Source: Bacteroidetes bacterium UBA2322 (GTDB lineage: Bacteria; Bacteroidota; Bacteroidia; Chitinophagales; UBA2359). Taken from it: a stretch of DNA of 37,089 nucleotides. Below the pieces are notes generated by a model. It saw only the letters and a program-made list of their open reading frames with translations. It was not told the DNA's origin and searched no databases. Position numbers and translations under genes: made by a program. Shown here piece by piece: positions 25,287 through 32,920 of the stretch. The stretch spans positions 1 through 37,089 of the forward strand of contig DDVC01000207.1 of the NCBI GenBank assembly GCA_002345145.1, given 5' to 3'. Positions within the stretch are counted from its first letter, which is position 1, and each line of letters begins with the position of its first letter.

Positions 25287-26525
25287 TTACTTTCGGATTA
25301 TTTTTGCCATGTAAAAACCGTCGAACCCGAACTGGGAGGGCGAAACATGTTGCTCATCTAATAGTTCAAAACTGCCTTTGTGTTGGGCTAAGAACTGCTC
25401 TACCTGTTGTTGGTTTTCGGAAGGCAAGATGCTGCAAGTAGCATAAACAGCAACAGCGCCGGGTTTAAGCATGGGCAGGTAGAGCGTTAACAGGTTGTGC
25501 TGCGTGGTTTGGAGGTTGGTAATATGGGTGGGGGTGAGTTTCCATTTAAGGTCGGGGTGGCGTTTTAGTGTGCCTAATCCGGTGCAGGGCACATCTAACA
25601 ACATACGGTCGGCATTAGAAAAGGCTTTTTTCAGTAGTGAGGGCAAGGTATTTGCCGGTAGGGTATTGATACAGGTAGCGCCGTTTCGGCGGGCGCGGAG
25701 TTTTAGTTGTTCTAATTTGGTTTTATCGGTATCGTAAGCTATGATGTTGGCTTTGTTTTGGAGCAATGAGGCAAGGTGCAAGGATTTACCTCCTGCACCG
25801 GCACAAACATCAACTATTTTCATGCCTTTTTGTGCATCTAAGAAGGGAGCTACCAATTGCGATGCGGCATCTTGTATTTCTACCCACCCATTGAGGTAAA
25901 TGGGCAATTTTACCACCTGCTTGGGCATGGTGAGCGCCAGCGCATCGGGAGCATGGGGAAGGGTTTGCACGGATATTTGCAATTGCTCTAATGCTTGCAA
26001 TACCTTTTGGAGGTTGGTTTTAATATGGTTTACCCGCAAAACAGGGGGAGCCGGCCGGTTAAGGGCGGCAATTTCGGTTTCCCATAGGTGGTTTAGCTGT
26101 GCATAAATGAATTGGTCTAACCAATCGGGCATGGAGTAGCGCACGGCGCGTGGCAGTTGGCTTACCTCTTCAAATTGCTGCAAAACATGGGCAGGGTTTA
26201 TTAGGGTAAACTCTTCAAAAGGCGGCAAGGGCAGTTGGTGCATACTGTGCCAAACGCCCAGCAGTTGCCAAACTTGAGCAAGTGTGGGGTTGGTAAGCAG
26301 GGGTTTACCGGCGCAATGGCAAATGAGCCGCCAGTGCCGCACCATTTCGTAAATGGTAAAAGCAAGGGCATGGCGGTCTTTGCTGCCCCATTTAGCATTG
26401 CCGGCAAGCAGGGCAGGCACCACTTTATCGGCAAATTTGTTTTGAGCAAAAATTTCGTGAAGGGATTTTACCGCTGCCTCTGCTAAGTTTCGGTGTTTAA
26501 GGGCGGGTATGGTGGAGTGGCTCAT
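25287..26525 (-). CDS. RsmB/NOP family RNA cytosine-C5 methyltransferase
   Basis: The 412-residue product matches m5C RNA methyltransferases of the RsmB (16S rRNA C967) type. An N-terminal NusB-like helical domain covers about residues 5-130. The Rossmann SAM domain follows: SAM loop VVDVCAGAGGKSLHLA, motif IV LLDVPCTGLGTLKRHPD with its release cysteine, and motif VI VYATCSILPSEN with the nucleophilic cysteine. The substrate base is not provable from sequence. ATG 26525 is chosen because it forms a 4-base ATGA overlap with the tilS stop, a typical coupled junction; an upstream ATG at 26549 lies inside tilS. The Rrf2 regulator starts 107 bases downstream with its own promoter. Confidence 0.9.
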   Translation of the reverse strand: MSHSTIPALKHRNLAEAAVKSLHEIFAQNKFADKVVPALLAGNAKWGSKDRHALAFTIYEMVRHWRLICHCAGKPLLTNPTLAQVWQLLGVWHSMHQLPLPPFEEFTLINPAHVLQQFEEVSQLPRAVRYSMPDWLDQFIYAQLNHLWETEIAALNRPAPPVLRVNHIKTNLQKVLQALEQLQISVQTLPHAPDALALTMPKQVVKLPIYLNGWVEIQDAASQLVAPFLDAQKGMKIVDVCAGAGGKSLHLASLLQNKANIIAYDTDKTKLEQLKLRARRNGATCINTLPANTLPSLLKKAFSNADRMLLDVPCTGLGTLKRHPDLKWKLTPTHITNLQTTQHNLLTLYLPMLKPGAVAVYATCSILPSENQQQVEQFLAQHKGSFELLDEQHVSPSQFGFDGFYMAKIIRK

Positions 26526-27856
26526 GTTTTTTGGAAGGTAATTTGGCAAACCTGCGTTGTTTTGGCAGTAATTTTGAAGCGTTCATCGGGTCGGTAGCCG
26601 GCTATCCATACTATTCGCTCGCGGTCATCGGTTAACACCCAAACGGCTTCTTTTTGGGCAAGGCTGAGTTTGAGGTCTATAAAAAAGCGTTTCAGTTTTT
26701 TCTTTTTCATATTCATGCCCAAGGGGTAGAAGTAATCGCCTGTTTTCCAGCGGCGCAGCATGAGCGGAAACACTATTTTACCGGCATCAAGGGCGGCTAT
26801 ATTGGCATCGGGGTTTATTTGGTAACCTTCGGCGGGTTGGTAGGTAAACAAAAAGGCGGCATCGGGTTTTTCTATTTTGGCTTCATCGGGCTGAATTAGT
26901 GTGTAGGATACGTCTTTTTCGTTTTTTTCGGATATAATCAAAAACCGGCGGTCTTTTAAAACCCGATGCGTGTGCGAATAAAAAATCTTGCCCGACTCGT
27001 GCGGCAGAGCATCTATAATTTGCGCTACCTGTGCAGCATTAAACCCATAGGGCTTAAACAACTCGTACAAAACGGTTTGCAGGGGTTTAATTTTGAGCAG
27101 TTTCCCTATTGCAATAAGTCGCTCTTTTTCAGTGCCCTCCAACAGTTTTTTCTGATATGTTCTGATGCCTGCGGCATAAATTTGCTCGGTTTCTCTAAAA
27201 CGGAGGGCATTTTGGTAAAATGTTTCTTCCAAACTTGGGTTGAGCTCTTTTAGCGCCGGAATAACCAAATGCCGTATTTTGTTGCGCTGATATTTGGTTT
27301 CGGCATTGCTTGCATCGGTACGGAAGGGCAGGTTATGAGCTTGGGCATATTGCTCAATGGTTTCTTTTGAAGCAAACAACAACGGACGAATTACCTTGCC
27401 CGATTTGGGTAAAATGCCGTGCAAACCGGCAAGTCCGGTGCCTTTGGTAAGGTTGAGCAGCATGGTTTCGGCATTGTCGTTTTGGTGGTGGGCGGTGGCA
27501 ATAAAGGTATATTGGTGTTGTTGCCTGATGTTTTCTAACCACGTGTAACGAAGCGCGCGGGCTGCCATTTGTATAGAAACTTTTTCTTCCTGTGCAAATT
27601 GAAGCGTATTGAATTGGGTGGTATAAAACGGCGCTTGGTATTGGTTTGCCAAATCTGCCACAAACTGCTCATCGGCATCGGACTCGGTGCCGCGCAGCCC
27701 AAAATTGCAATGTGCCACGCCAAAGGTATAACCCGAAAGGTGCGCTAAGTGGCACATAACTACCGAATCTATGCCGCCGCTTACTGCCAATAAGAGTGTA
27801 TTGGTGGGCAGCGCCTTGCATTGTTGCCTGATGAATGGGGTAAACTGCTCTAACAT
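26522..27856 (-). CDS. tilS: tRNA(Ile) lysidine synthetase TilS
   Basis: TilS modifies C34 of the minor tRNA-Ile with lysine, switching it to read AUA codons; it is essential in most bacteria. The 444-residue product carries the PP-loop ATP motif AVSGGIDSVVM near residue 25 and the N-terminal landmarks VAHCNFGLRG, ATAHHQNDNAET and FRTDASNAETKYQRNKIR. A long C-terminal domain ends in RRWKTGDYFYPLGM and KLKRFFIDLKLS, both typical of TilS. I start at ATG 27856 (MLEQFTPFI), 10 codons inside a longer frame beginning at 27886, because family members start close to this point. Its stop overlaps the RsmB-like start by 4 bases, and tRNA-Cys lies upstream. Confidence 0.93.
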   Translation of the reverse strand: MLEQFTPFIRQQCKALPTNTLLLAVSGGIDSVVMCHLAHLSGYTFGVAHCNFGLRGTESDADEQFVADLANQYQAPFYTTQFNTLQFAQEEKVSIQMAARALRYTWLENIRQQHQYTFIATAHHQNDNAETMLLNLTKGTGLAGLHGILPKSGKVIRPLLFASKETIEQYAQAHNLPFRTDASNAETKYQRNKIRHLVIPALKELNPSLEETFYQNALRFRETEQIYAAGIRTYQKKLLEGTEKERLIAIGKLLKIKPLQTVLYELFKPYGFNAAQVAQIIDALPHESGKIFYSHTHRVLKDRRFLIISEKNEKDVSYTLIQPDEAKIEKPDAAFLFTYQPAEGYQINPDANIAALDAGKIVFPLMLRRWKTGDYFYPLGMNMKKKKLKRFFIDLKLSLAQKEAVWVLTDDRERIVWIAGYRPDERFKITAKTTQVCQITFQKT

Positions 27857-27908
27857 AGAGATAGAACGGATAGGTATGTTAAGCAAATGGATAATGCCCT
27901 AAAACCGA

Positions 27909-27948
27909 AACCCCCTGCTCAATAACACTATGGTACCGAGAGGGGGTT
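27909..27948 (-). terminator. Hairpin downstream of tRNA-Cys
   Basis: AACCCCCT (27909-27916) pairs with AGGGGGTT (27941-27948) over 8 bp with a 24-base loop. On the minus strand TCGGTTTTAGG follows. It probably marks the end of the tRNA transcript, ahead of tilS. Confidence 0.45.
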
Positions 27949-27964
27949 AGGGGGAATTGGGGGG

Positions 27965-28035
27965 AGGTCGGAACCGGAATCGAACCGGTGTACGAGGTTT
28001 TGCAGACCTCTGCCTAGCCGCTCGGCCATCCGACC
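27965..28035 (-). tRNA. tRNA-Cys (anticodon GCA)
   Basis: Read on the minus strand, the 71-base sequence folds into a standard cloverleaf. Acceptor stem GGTCGGA pairs with TCCGACC, the D arm is GGCCGAGCGGCTAGGC, the anticodon stem GAGGT/ACCTC encloses the loop CTGCAAA with anticodon GCA, and the T arm is CCGGTTCGATTCCGG. The discriminator base is U73, an identity element for cysteine tRNAs. The 3' CCA is not encoded. It has its own promoter (28053-28083). Confidence 0.97.
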
Positions 28036-28052
28036 ATCTCTAAAAGCAGGTG

Positions 28053-28083
28053 CAAAGATATGGTTGCTACTTGGTTTTACCAA
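28053..28083 (-). promoter_or_regulatory. Bacteroidota promoter for tRNA-Cys
   Basis: On the minus strand TTG (28081-28083), 20 bases, then TATCTTTG (28053-28060). The mature tRNA 5' end is at 28035, 17 bases beyond the -7 box. It sits just after the folB stop codon. Confidence 0.7.
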
Positions 28084-28087
28084 ATAT

Positions 28088-28453
28088 TTAGGCAGTTTTT
28101 TTTACTTCGGCATAAGTTTGTGCTACTTGTATGCCCTGTACGGGTACACCGGCTTTGGTTACGCGGGCAGTAACCTCTGTAATATGGCTGTTTAGCTCCC
28201 AAACTTGGTTGGCAATGGTAAGGGCAAGATGCTCTAAGGTTTTGGCGGGTTGGTTCATTATGCTGTTGCAGATGGCAAACACCTTTTGATAGTCCACTGT
28301 ACCGTTTAACTCATCTTGTTGGGCGGCTTCCAGCACATTTGCATGGATATACACATCAACCCTAAAAATTGTGCCGATGATTTGCTCTTGGGGGTAAAAA
28401 CCGTGCAAGGCGTAAAACTGCAAATTCTCTATGCCTATGGTAAACCGGTACAT
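28088..28453 (-). CDS. folB: Dihydroneopterin aldolase FolB
   Basis: FolB cleaves dihydroneopterin to 6-hydroxymethyl-dihydropterin and glycolaldehyde in folate synthesis. The 121-residue product has the normal length and family motifs: FYALHGFYPQEQIIG with the active-site glutamate near residue 22, the DYQKVF segment near residue 54, KTLEHLALTIA near residue 70 and the catalytic lysine in ARVTKAGVPV near residue 101. Its ATG overlaps the stop codon of the DedA gene by one base (TAATG), so translation is probably coupled. The tRNA-Cys promoter begins right after its stop. Other folate genes are not in the window. Confidence 0.94.
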   Translation of the reverse strand: MYRFTIGIENLQFYALHGFYPQEQIIGTIFRVDVYIHANVLEAAQQDELNGTVDYQKVFAICNSIMNQPAKTLEHLALTIANQVWELNSHITEVTARVTKAGVPVQGIQVAQTYAEVKKTA

Positions 28454-29100
28454 TAGGTGTGTTTTTGCTGAAACTTTATTCTTATGGCGGCAATAATGGC
28501 GGGTAAAATGGTAACGCCAATAATGGCTAATACTACTAAGGTAAAGTTTTCTTTAACAAAGGGTATGTTGCCAAACCAAAATCCGGCAAGGGTAAAGGGT
28601 ATAACCCATAATACAGCGCCCAGCAGGTTGTAAAAGGTAAATTTACCCGCTTCCATCATGCCTATACCTGCCACAAACGGAACAAAGGTGCGGAAAATGG
28701 GTAAAAACCTGCCTATTACCACCGCTTTTGCGCCGTGTTTTACATAAAAATCTTGCGTTTTGGTAAGGTACTCGCGTTTTATAAACCGCAGTTTTCCTTG
28801 TGTGAGGATGCGGGCGCTCATTTGCCTGCCTATGTAGTAGTTTACCATATTGCCGGTAAAAGCTGCAATAAGTACCAATACTATAAACAACCACACATTT
28901 AAAGCGCCCTGCGCCGCAAGTGCGCCTACGGCAAATAAGAGCGAATCGCCGGGTAAAAAGGGCGTTACCACAAAACCGGTTTCGGCAAAAATTATGAGAA
29001 ACAAAATGGCGTAAGTAAGGGTGCCGTATTGCGCTATAATTTCGGTTAGGTGTTTGTCTATGTGCAGAACAAAATCAATGATTTGTTGCAGAAACTCCAT
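28453..29100 (-). CDS. DedA family membrane protein
   Basis: DedA/VTT-domain proteins are inner-membrane transporters, several of which flip phosphatidylethanolamine or undecaprenyl phosphate. The 215-residue product has the family features: a re-entrant segment VVTPFLPGDSLLFAVGALAA near residue 45, GNMVNYYIGRQ near residue 85, the conserved GRFLPIFRTFVPFVAGIGMM near residue 130 and a final hydrophobic helix. I start at ATG 29100 (MEFLQQIIDF), 14 bases after the ALDH stop. A longer frame reaching to 29307 would overlap the ALDH gene and add an Arg-rich, non-homologous N-terminus. The gene ends with a one-base overlap with folB. Its specific lipid substrate is unknown. Confidence 0.9.
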   Translation of the reverse strand: MEFLQQIIDFVLHIDKHLTEIIAQYGTLTYAILFLIIFAETGFVVTPFLPGDSLLFAVGALAAQGALNVWLFIVLVLIAAFTGNMVNYYIGRQMSARILTQGKLRFIKREYLTKTQDFYVKHGAKAVVIGRFLPIFRTFVPFVAGIGMMEAGKFTFYNLLGAVLWVIPFTLAGFWFGNIPFVKENFTLVVLAIIGVTILPAIIAAIRIKFQQKHT

Positions 29101-29114
29101 TAGGTAGAGCAGGT

Positions 29115-30680
29115 TTACAGGTTGAAAACAATGCCTTGAGCAAGGGGTAAATCGGAGCCGTAATTGATGGTATTGGTTTGACGGCGCATGTAGGCTTTCC
29201 ATGAATCGGAGCCCGATTCGCGTCCGCCGCCGGTTTCTTTTTCGCCCCCAAATGCTCCGCCTATTTCTGCCCCCGATGTACCTATGTTTACATTGGCTAT
29301 GCCACAATCGGAGCCTTCGTGTGAGAGGAACAGTTCGGCTTCGCGCAGGTTGGTGGTCATAATGGCAGACGATAACCCTTGGGGCACATCGTTTTGCAAA
29401 GCAATGGCTTCTTCTAATGTGCTGTATTTGAGTAGGTATAAAATGGGTGCAAAGGTTTCGCGTTTTACCACTGCATATTGCTCTTGGGCTTCAATAATGC
29501 AGGGTTTTACATAACAGCCCGATTGGAAACCTTCGCCCTGCAATACGCCGCCCTCTACTACCATTTTTGCGCCCGATTGTTTGGCTTCGTCTATGGCGCG
29601 GAGGTACATGTTTACCGCATCTTGGTCAATGAGCGGACCTACGTGGTTGCCGGCATCAAGCGGATTGCCTATTTTAAGTTGTCCGTATGCCTCAGCTAAA
29701 CGTTGTTTTACGGTTTCGTAAATGCTCTCGTGTATGATGAGGCGGCGGGTGGTGGTGCAGCGCTGTCCGCAAGTGCCTACTGCGCCAAAAACAGCGCCTA
29801 TAACAGTGAGTTTTAAATCGGCATTGGGGGTTACAATAATGGCATTGTTTCCGCCAAGTTCCAGCAACGACCTACCCAATCGGGCAGCTACGGTTTGACC
29901 TACTATTTTACCCATTCGGGTAGAACCGGTTGCCGATACCAAGGGTACGCGCTCATCGGTAGAGAGGAACTCCCCTACGCGGTAATTGCCCACTACTAAG
30001 CAAGAGATGCCTTCGGGCAGGTTGTTTTCGCGCAGTACTTCGGCAAAAATTTGCTGGCAGGCTACGGCAGATAAGGGGGTTTTTTCGGAGGGTTTCCATA
30101 CGCATACGTTGCCGCAAACCCAAGCTATGGCAGTGTTCCATGACCAAACGGCTACCGGAAAATTGAACGAGGTAATGATGCCCACTATGCCCAGCGGATG
30201 CCACTGCTCATACATGCGGTGGCGGGCGCGCTCTGAGTGTATGGTAAGCCCGTATAACTGACGCGATAAACCTACGGCAAAATCGCAGATGTCTATCATT
30301 TCTTGTACTTCGCCTAAGCCTTCTTGCAGGCTTTTACCCATTTCGTAAGATACCAACTTGCCCAAATCAGCTTTGTATTGGCGCAGTTTTTCGCCAAATT
30401 GCCGTACAATTTCGCCGCGTTTGGGAGCAGGCATTACGCGCCAAACCTTAAAGGCTTGGGCTGCTGTTTCCATTACCGCATCGTAATCGGCACGGGTGGC
30501 AGTTTTTACGCTGCCTATCAGTTTACCATCGGCGGGCGAGTAGGAGTGTATTAGCTCTCCACCACCCTCTTGCCATTGTAAACCGGTTGATACGCCGGCG
30601 TTTACCGGCTTTAAGCCAAGGGCTTGTAAAAAGGAGGCGTTTGCTTGCCCGGGGGTAGAACTTTCGGGAAATGAAGACAT
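29115..30680 (-). CDS. Aldehyde dehydrogenase, ALDH7 type (probable alpha-aminoadipic semialdehyde / piperideine-6-carboxylate dehydrogenase)
   Basis: This 521-residue NAD(P)-dependent enzyme most resembles ALDH7/antiquitin, which oxidises aminoadipic semialdehyde in lysine degradation. Motifs are FNFPVAVWSWN and NVCVWKPSEKTPL (cofactor binding), ATGSTRMG, LELGGNNAI with the general base Glu274, GTCGQRCTTTRR with the nucleophile Cys308, and the C-terminal AFGGEKETGGGRESGSD substrate region. The ELGGNN and GQRCTTTRR forms favour ALDH7 over other subfamilies. The start is ATG 30680; another ATG at 30719 lies within the -7 promoter box (30717-30724) and cannot be the start of a transcript from it. 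DedA and folB follow closely. No second lysine-degradation gene is nearby, so the substrate stays an inference. Confidence 0.9.
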   Translation of the reverse strand: MSSFPESSTPGQANASFLQALGLKPVNAGVSTGLQWQEGGGELIHSYSPADGKLIGSVKTATRADYDAVMETAAQAFKVWRVMPAPKRGEIVRQFGEKLRQYKADLGKLVSYEMGKSLQEGLGEVQEMIDICDFAVGLSRQLYGLTIHSERARHRMYEQWHPLGIVGIITSFNFPVAVWSWNTAIAWVCGNVCVWKPSEKTPLSAVACQQIFAEVLRENNLPEGISCLVVGNYRVGEFLSTDERVPLVSATGSTRMGKIVGQTVAARLGRSLLELGGNNAIIVTPNADLKLTVIGAVFGAVGTCGQRCTTTRRLIIHESIYETVKQRLAEAYGQLKIGNPLDAGNHVGPLIDQDAVNMYLRAIDEAKQSGAKMVVEGGVLQGEGFQSGCYVKPCIIEAQEQYAVVKRETFAPILYLLKYSTLEEAIALQNDVPQGLSSAIMTTNLREAELFLSHEGSDCGIANVNIGTSGAEIGGAFGGEKETGGGRESGSDSWKAYMRRQTNTINYGSDLPLAQGIVFNL

Positions 30681-30716
30681 ATAAATGCAGATTTTTATCG
30701 GGGTTAAAAACTGCCG

Positions 30717-30724
30717 CAAAGGTA
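30717..30724 (-). promoter_or_regulatory. -7 element for the ALDH-DedA-folB operon
   Basis: TACCTTTG on the minus strand matches TAnnTTTG and lies 36 bases before the ATG at 30680. A -33 TTG is not seen at 19-20 bases. The position rules out the upstream ATG at 30719. Confidence 0.5.
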
Positions 30725-31151
30725 GCTGTTTATCGGCTATTTTTGTAGGGTATGGCGGCTTTACCCGTAAAACAGGACGTTAAAATTGGTTAAGCCGTAT
30801 CCGTTTGGCTAAGTACAGGTAGCTCTAATCTCCTATGAGATGGTGGGTTAGGTGATATTTGGGGGGGTGTTGTTATTTTGTTGTTCTTTAACCCGGTTGT
30901 GCGGCAGCAATTGTTCTAATTGGTTGTTATTGAGTGTTCTTATATCATTACTTTTTTTCAGAATTTACGAAATAATTTTTATGTTCCCAAGTTTTTCTTT
31001 CCTTGCATAGCCTACTGACGGAAAAGCATTTGTGCAGGGCGGGATTAAATAGCACTTCCCTTGCCCTACGCACAAAGTTTATAGAAAGCACAAAAGCCTA
31101 AATTTCGCACATCAGCCCGCCTTTTCGCAAACATAATGTTGTGGGCTGTGC
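30725..31151. other. Intergenic region between ALDH and the restriction-modification segment
   Basis: These ~430 bases mark the change from housekeeping genes to the AT-richer defence segment. They contain a short ATCTC-ctat-GAGAT hairpin near 30832, G-rich GGGGGGGTG near 30863, and the strong hairpin at 31029-31076 described separately. I see no open reading frame worth calling and no integrase or insertion-sequence trace. Confidence 0.4.
31029..31076 (-). terminator. Hairpin terminator downstream of the methyltransferase
   Basis: TTTGTGCAGGGC (31029-31040) pairs with GCCCT-ac-GCACAAA (31063-31076), 12 bp with a 2-base bulge. On the minus strand TGCTTTTCC follows. It lies 76 bases past the methyltransferase stop and is the likely transcript end of the restriction-modification cassette. 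Confidence 0.6.
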
Positions 31152-32000
31152 TTATTCATCTTCGGCTATGTACTCTTCTCTCGGTTCTTCCACAATGAAC
31201 AAAGTCGGTGTATCCAAAATTCGCTGAACTCGTTGTTTAGTAATTTCGCAATATTCGTGGCTTATGTCAATGCCTATATATTTTCGTCCCATTTCACACG
31301 CAACTCTTGGGGTCGTGCCACTTCCACACATTGGGTCAAAAACCAAATCGCCTTGATTTGTCCAAGATTTTATATGGTCTCGTACAAGTTCGCAAGGAAA
31401 AGGTGCGGGGTGTCCTTTGGCTTCTTGGTCTTCTTGTTTTTTCCCAACTACATACTCCCAAATATTACCTTTTATTTTTTTGTCTTTTACGGGTTTAGCC
31501 AATTTTTCACGCACCTGCTCGTTTTTTGAAAAGTTTTTGTAAGTTGTTCCGTTCAACTCCAAACCTGCGTGCAAACAGTCCACCATTATTGGGTTATGCG
31601 TTTTTACAGTTCCCTTACTGAAAACAAACATATACTCAAATTCATTATTATATCGTTTGCGGTAGATTTGAGGAATAGGGTTTGTCTTACGAAAAATCAT
31701 TGTATCGTGAAGATTAAAACCTACTTGCTGAAAATATAATGCTTGTTTGAAACTTGTTCCTGTTTCATTTCCATCAATGGTAGCATCATTTACAACCCAA
31801 ACAACTACTCCGCCTTGTTTAGTAATTCTAAATAACTCTTTGGAAATGTCTTCAAATGGAAAAACAAAACCTTTGTAATTTCTCAAATCATCATAAGGCG
31901 GTGAAGTAACTGTAAGGTCAATTACATTATCGTCAAACTGTCGCATTACTTCCACGCAGTTGCCTTCAACGATTTGATTTATATATTTTTCTATGTTCAT
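31152..32000 (-). CDS. Site-specific DNA methyltransferase (N4/N6 amino type, beta order)
   Basis: The 282-residue product is a PF01555-type DNA amino-methyltransferase. The catalytic motif IV TSPPYDDLRNYKG comes first (near residue 33) and the SAM-binding motif I FDPMCGSGTTPRVACEMGRKYIGIDIS later (near residue 223), the order of beta-class enzymes. TSPPY is frequent in m4C enzymes but is also found in m6A members, so the methylated base is not settled by sequence. The start codon is 5 bases after the stop of the HindIII-type endonuclease gene, so the two form one cassette; by analogy with HindIII the target would be AAGCTT (inference). The gene looks intact. A terminator-like hairpin follows at 31029-31076. 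Confidence 0.9.
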   Translation of the reverse strand: MNIEKYINQIVEGNCVEVMRQFDDNVIDLTVTSPPYDDLRNYKGFVFPFEDISKELFRITKQGGVVVWVVNDATIDGNETGTSFKQALYFQQVGFNLHDTMIFRKTNPIPQIYRKRYNNEFEYMFVFSKGTVKTHNPIMVDCLHAGLELNGTTYKNFSKNEQVREKLAKPVKDKKIKGNIWEYVVGKKQEDQEAKGHPAPFPCELVRDHIKSWTNQGDLVFDPMCGSGTTPRVACEMGRKYIGIDISHEYCEITKQRVQRILDTPTLFIVEEPREEYIAEDE

Positions 32001-32005
32001 TATCG

Positions 32006-32671
32006 TTATTTTAGTGTGAATAGTCCGTTATCAGAAATTGTATTGATTGTTTTTATCCTACTTTCAATTTTGTGAACTTTGATAAGTTCTTTCAATGCTT
32101 CTTTATGGCTCATTCGCATAATTTTTTCTCTTTCTTGTGCCAAAAATGTTAATGCTTCGTCTTTTGCAACCGCAATGCTTTCTGTTGCCACACCTTTTTC
32201 AATGTCCCAAAGAGATTGGATTTTCTTTGAAAAAGTAAGCATAGTCTTGTTGATAGCTAACCAATAATCAGAAGCATTTTTAGAAGGGTTGAGGGCTTGG
32301 ATTGTGTCAAATATTTTTTTCAAAAGTTGCTGTGCTTTGGCTTGTCCTTCAACTTCGGAATAAGATAAAAGTAACGCTAAATGTGAGTAAGTGAAAATAC
32401 AGACGTTTTGCGTAGTTGCTTGTTGATAAATTTGACTTGAAGAAGTTGGAAGTTGATAAATTGGACAAACCACCATAGCATAAGGTTTCCCACGTTTCCA
32501 ACCGTGCATTGCTTGTACTTTAAAGTCTTTCTGATTTTTTGCGGTTCTGCTTAGTCTAAATGCTTTTGCATCTGCCACAAAGCTGTAATCTTTCGCAAAT
32601 GCTTCAACATCTGCGGCACCTGCTCTTTCTTTTAGCACCAAACTTTTAAGCCCTAAGGCTGTGTAAGTCAA
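32006..32671 (-). CDS. HindIII-family type II restriction endonuclease, C-terminal catalytic part (gene interrupted by a stop codon)
   Basis: These 221 residues hold the catalytic core of a HindIII-type endonuclease: ERAGAADVEAF, then FVADAKAFRLSRTAKNQKDF near residues 31-50, containing the DAK (Asp34/Lys36) and DFK (Asp49/Lys51) pairs known from HindIII mutagenesis, and PIYQLPTSSSQIYQQ. I recall HindIII as reading nearly the same through SFRLSRTAKNQKDFKV. HindIII is about 300 residues, so the N-terminal quarter is missing here. That part lies immediately upstream in the same frame (32690-32920), separated by one TAA and six codons. TTG at 32671 is the only plausible restart before the active site. 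Whether this part is made by reinitiation, readthrough or not at all is unknown. Confidence 0.85.
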   Translation of the reverse strand: MTYTALGLKSLVLKERAGAADVEAFAKDYSFVADAKAFRLSRTAKNQKDFKVQAMHGWKRGKPYAMVVCPIYQLPTSSSQIYQQATTQNVCIFTYSHLALLLSYSEVEGQAKAQQLLKKIFDTIQALNPSKNASDYWLAINKTMLTFSKKIQSLWDIEKGVATESIAVAKDEALTFLAQEREKIMRMSHKEALKELIKVHKIESRIKTINTISDNGLFTLK

Positions 32672-32689
32672 GGAAAGTAAACAGTCGGT

Positions 32690-32920
32690 TTATTTTGAGT
32701 ATAGCTTTTCTTCGCTTGTATCGTGTCCGTAACTTTCAGGAATATTACCACAAAGCCTTAAATGGTCAATAAGTGAAGAAACTCCATTTTTCTTTACTTC
32801 GGCTTCTAATTCTTTTTCTAATTTTTCAGTGTCGCTACCAAAATCTCCGCTAAGTTTTCGGATTTCTTCAACCCAATACTCACGTCTTTCAATAGCCTTA
32901 TCTGATATTATTTTACTCAT
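32690..32920 (-). CDS. HindIII-family endonuclease, N-terminal part (ends at in-frame TAA)
   Basis: These 76 residues correspond to the helical N-terminal region of HindIII-type enzymes; SSLIDHLRLCGNIPESY...SEEKLYSK is similar in order and spacing to HindIII's NEVIELVRSIGILPEA...TQEKLFSK, from memory. The frame stops at TAA (32690-32692) and continues in the same register into the catalytic part, with no insertion or deletion needed: 76 codons, the stop, 6 codons and 221 codons total about the family length of 300. This is therefore a nonsense interruption and not a frameshift. A -7 promoter element lies 25 bases before the ATG. On its own the fragment has no catalytic residues. Confidence 0.75.
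   Translation of the reverse strand: MSKIISDKAIERREYWVEEIRKLSGDFGSDTEKLEKELEAEVKKNGVSSLIDHLRLCGNIPESYGHDTSEEKLYSK

Noticed and set aside
27965..28035. tRNA-Cys as an integration site
   Set aside because: No integrase gene, no duplicated tRNA 3' end and no foreign block beside it; both sides are housekeeping genes.
28453..29307. Longer 284-residue form of the DedA protein
   Set aside because: The extra 69 residues overlap the ALDH gene, are Arg-rich and unlike DedA; ATG 29100 gives the normal family length.
31029..31076. Integron attC-like site at the imperfect hairpin
   Set aside because: No integron integrase and no repeated copies of the site in the window; position and T tract fit a terminator better.
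32006..32920. Frameshift as the cause of the split endonuclease
   Set aside because: Both parts are in the same register and colinear; the break is a single TAA codon.
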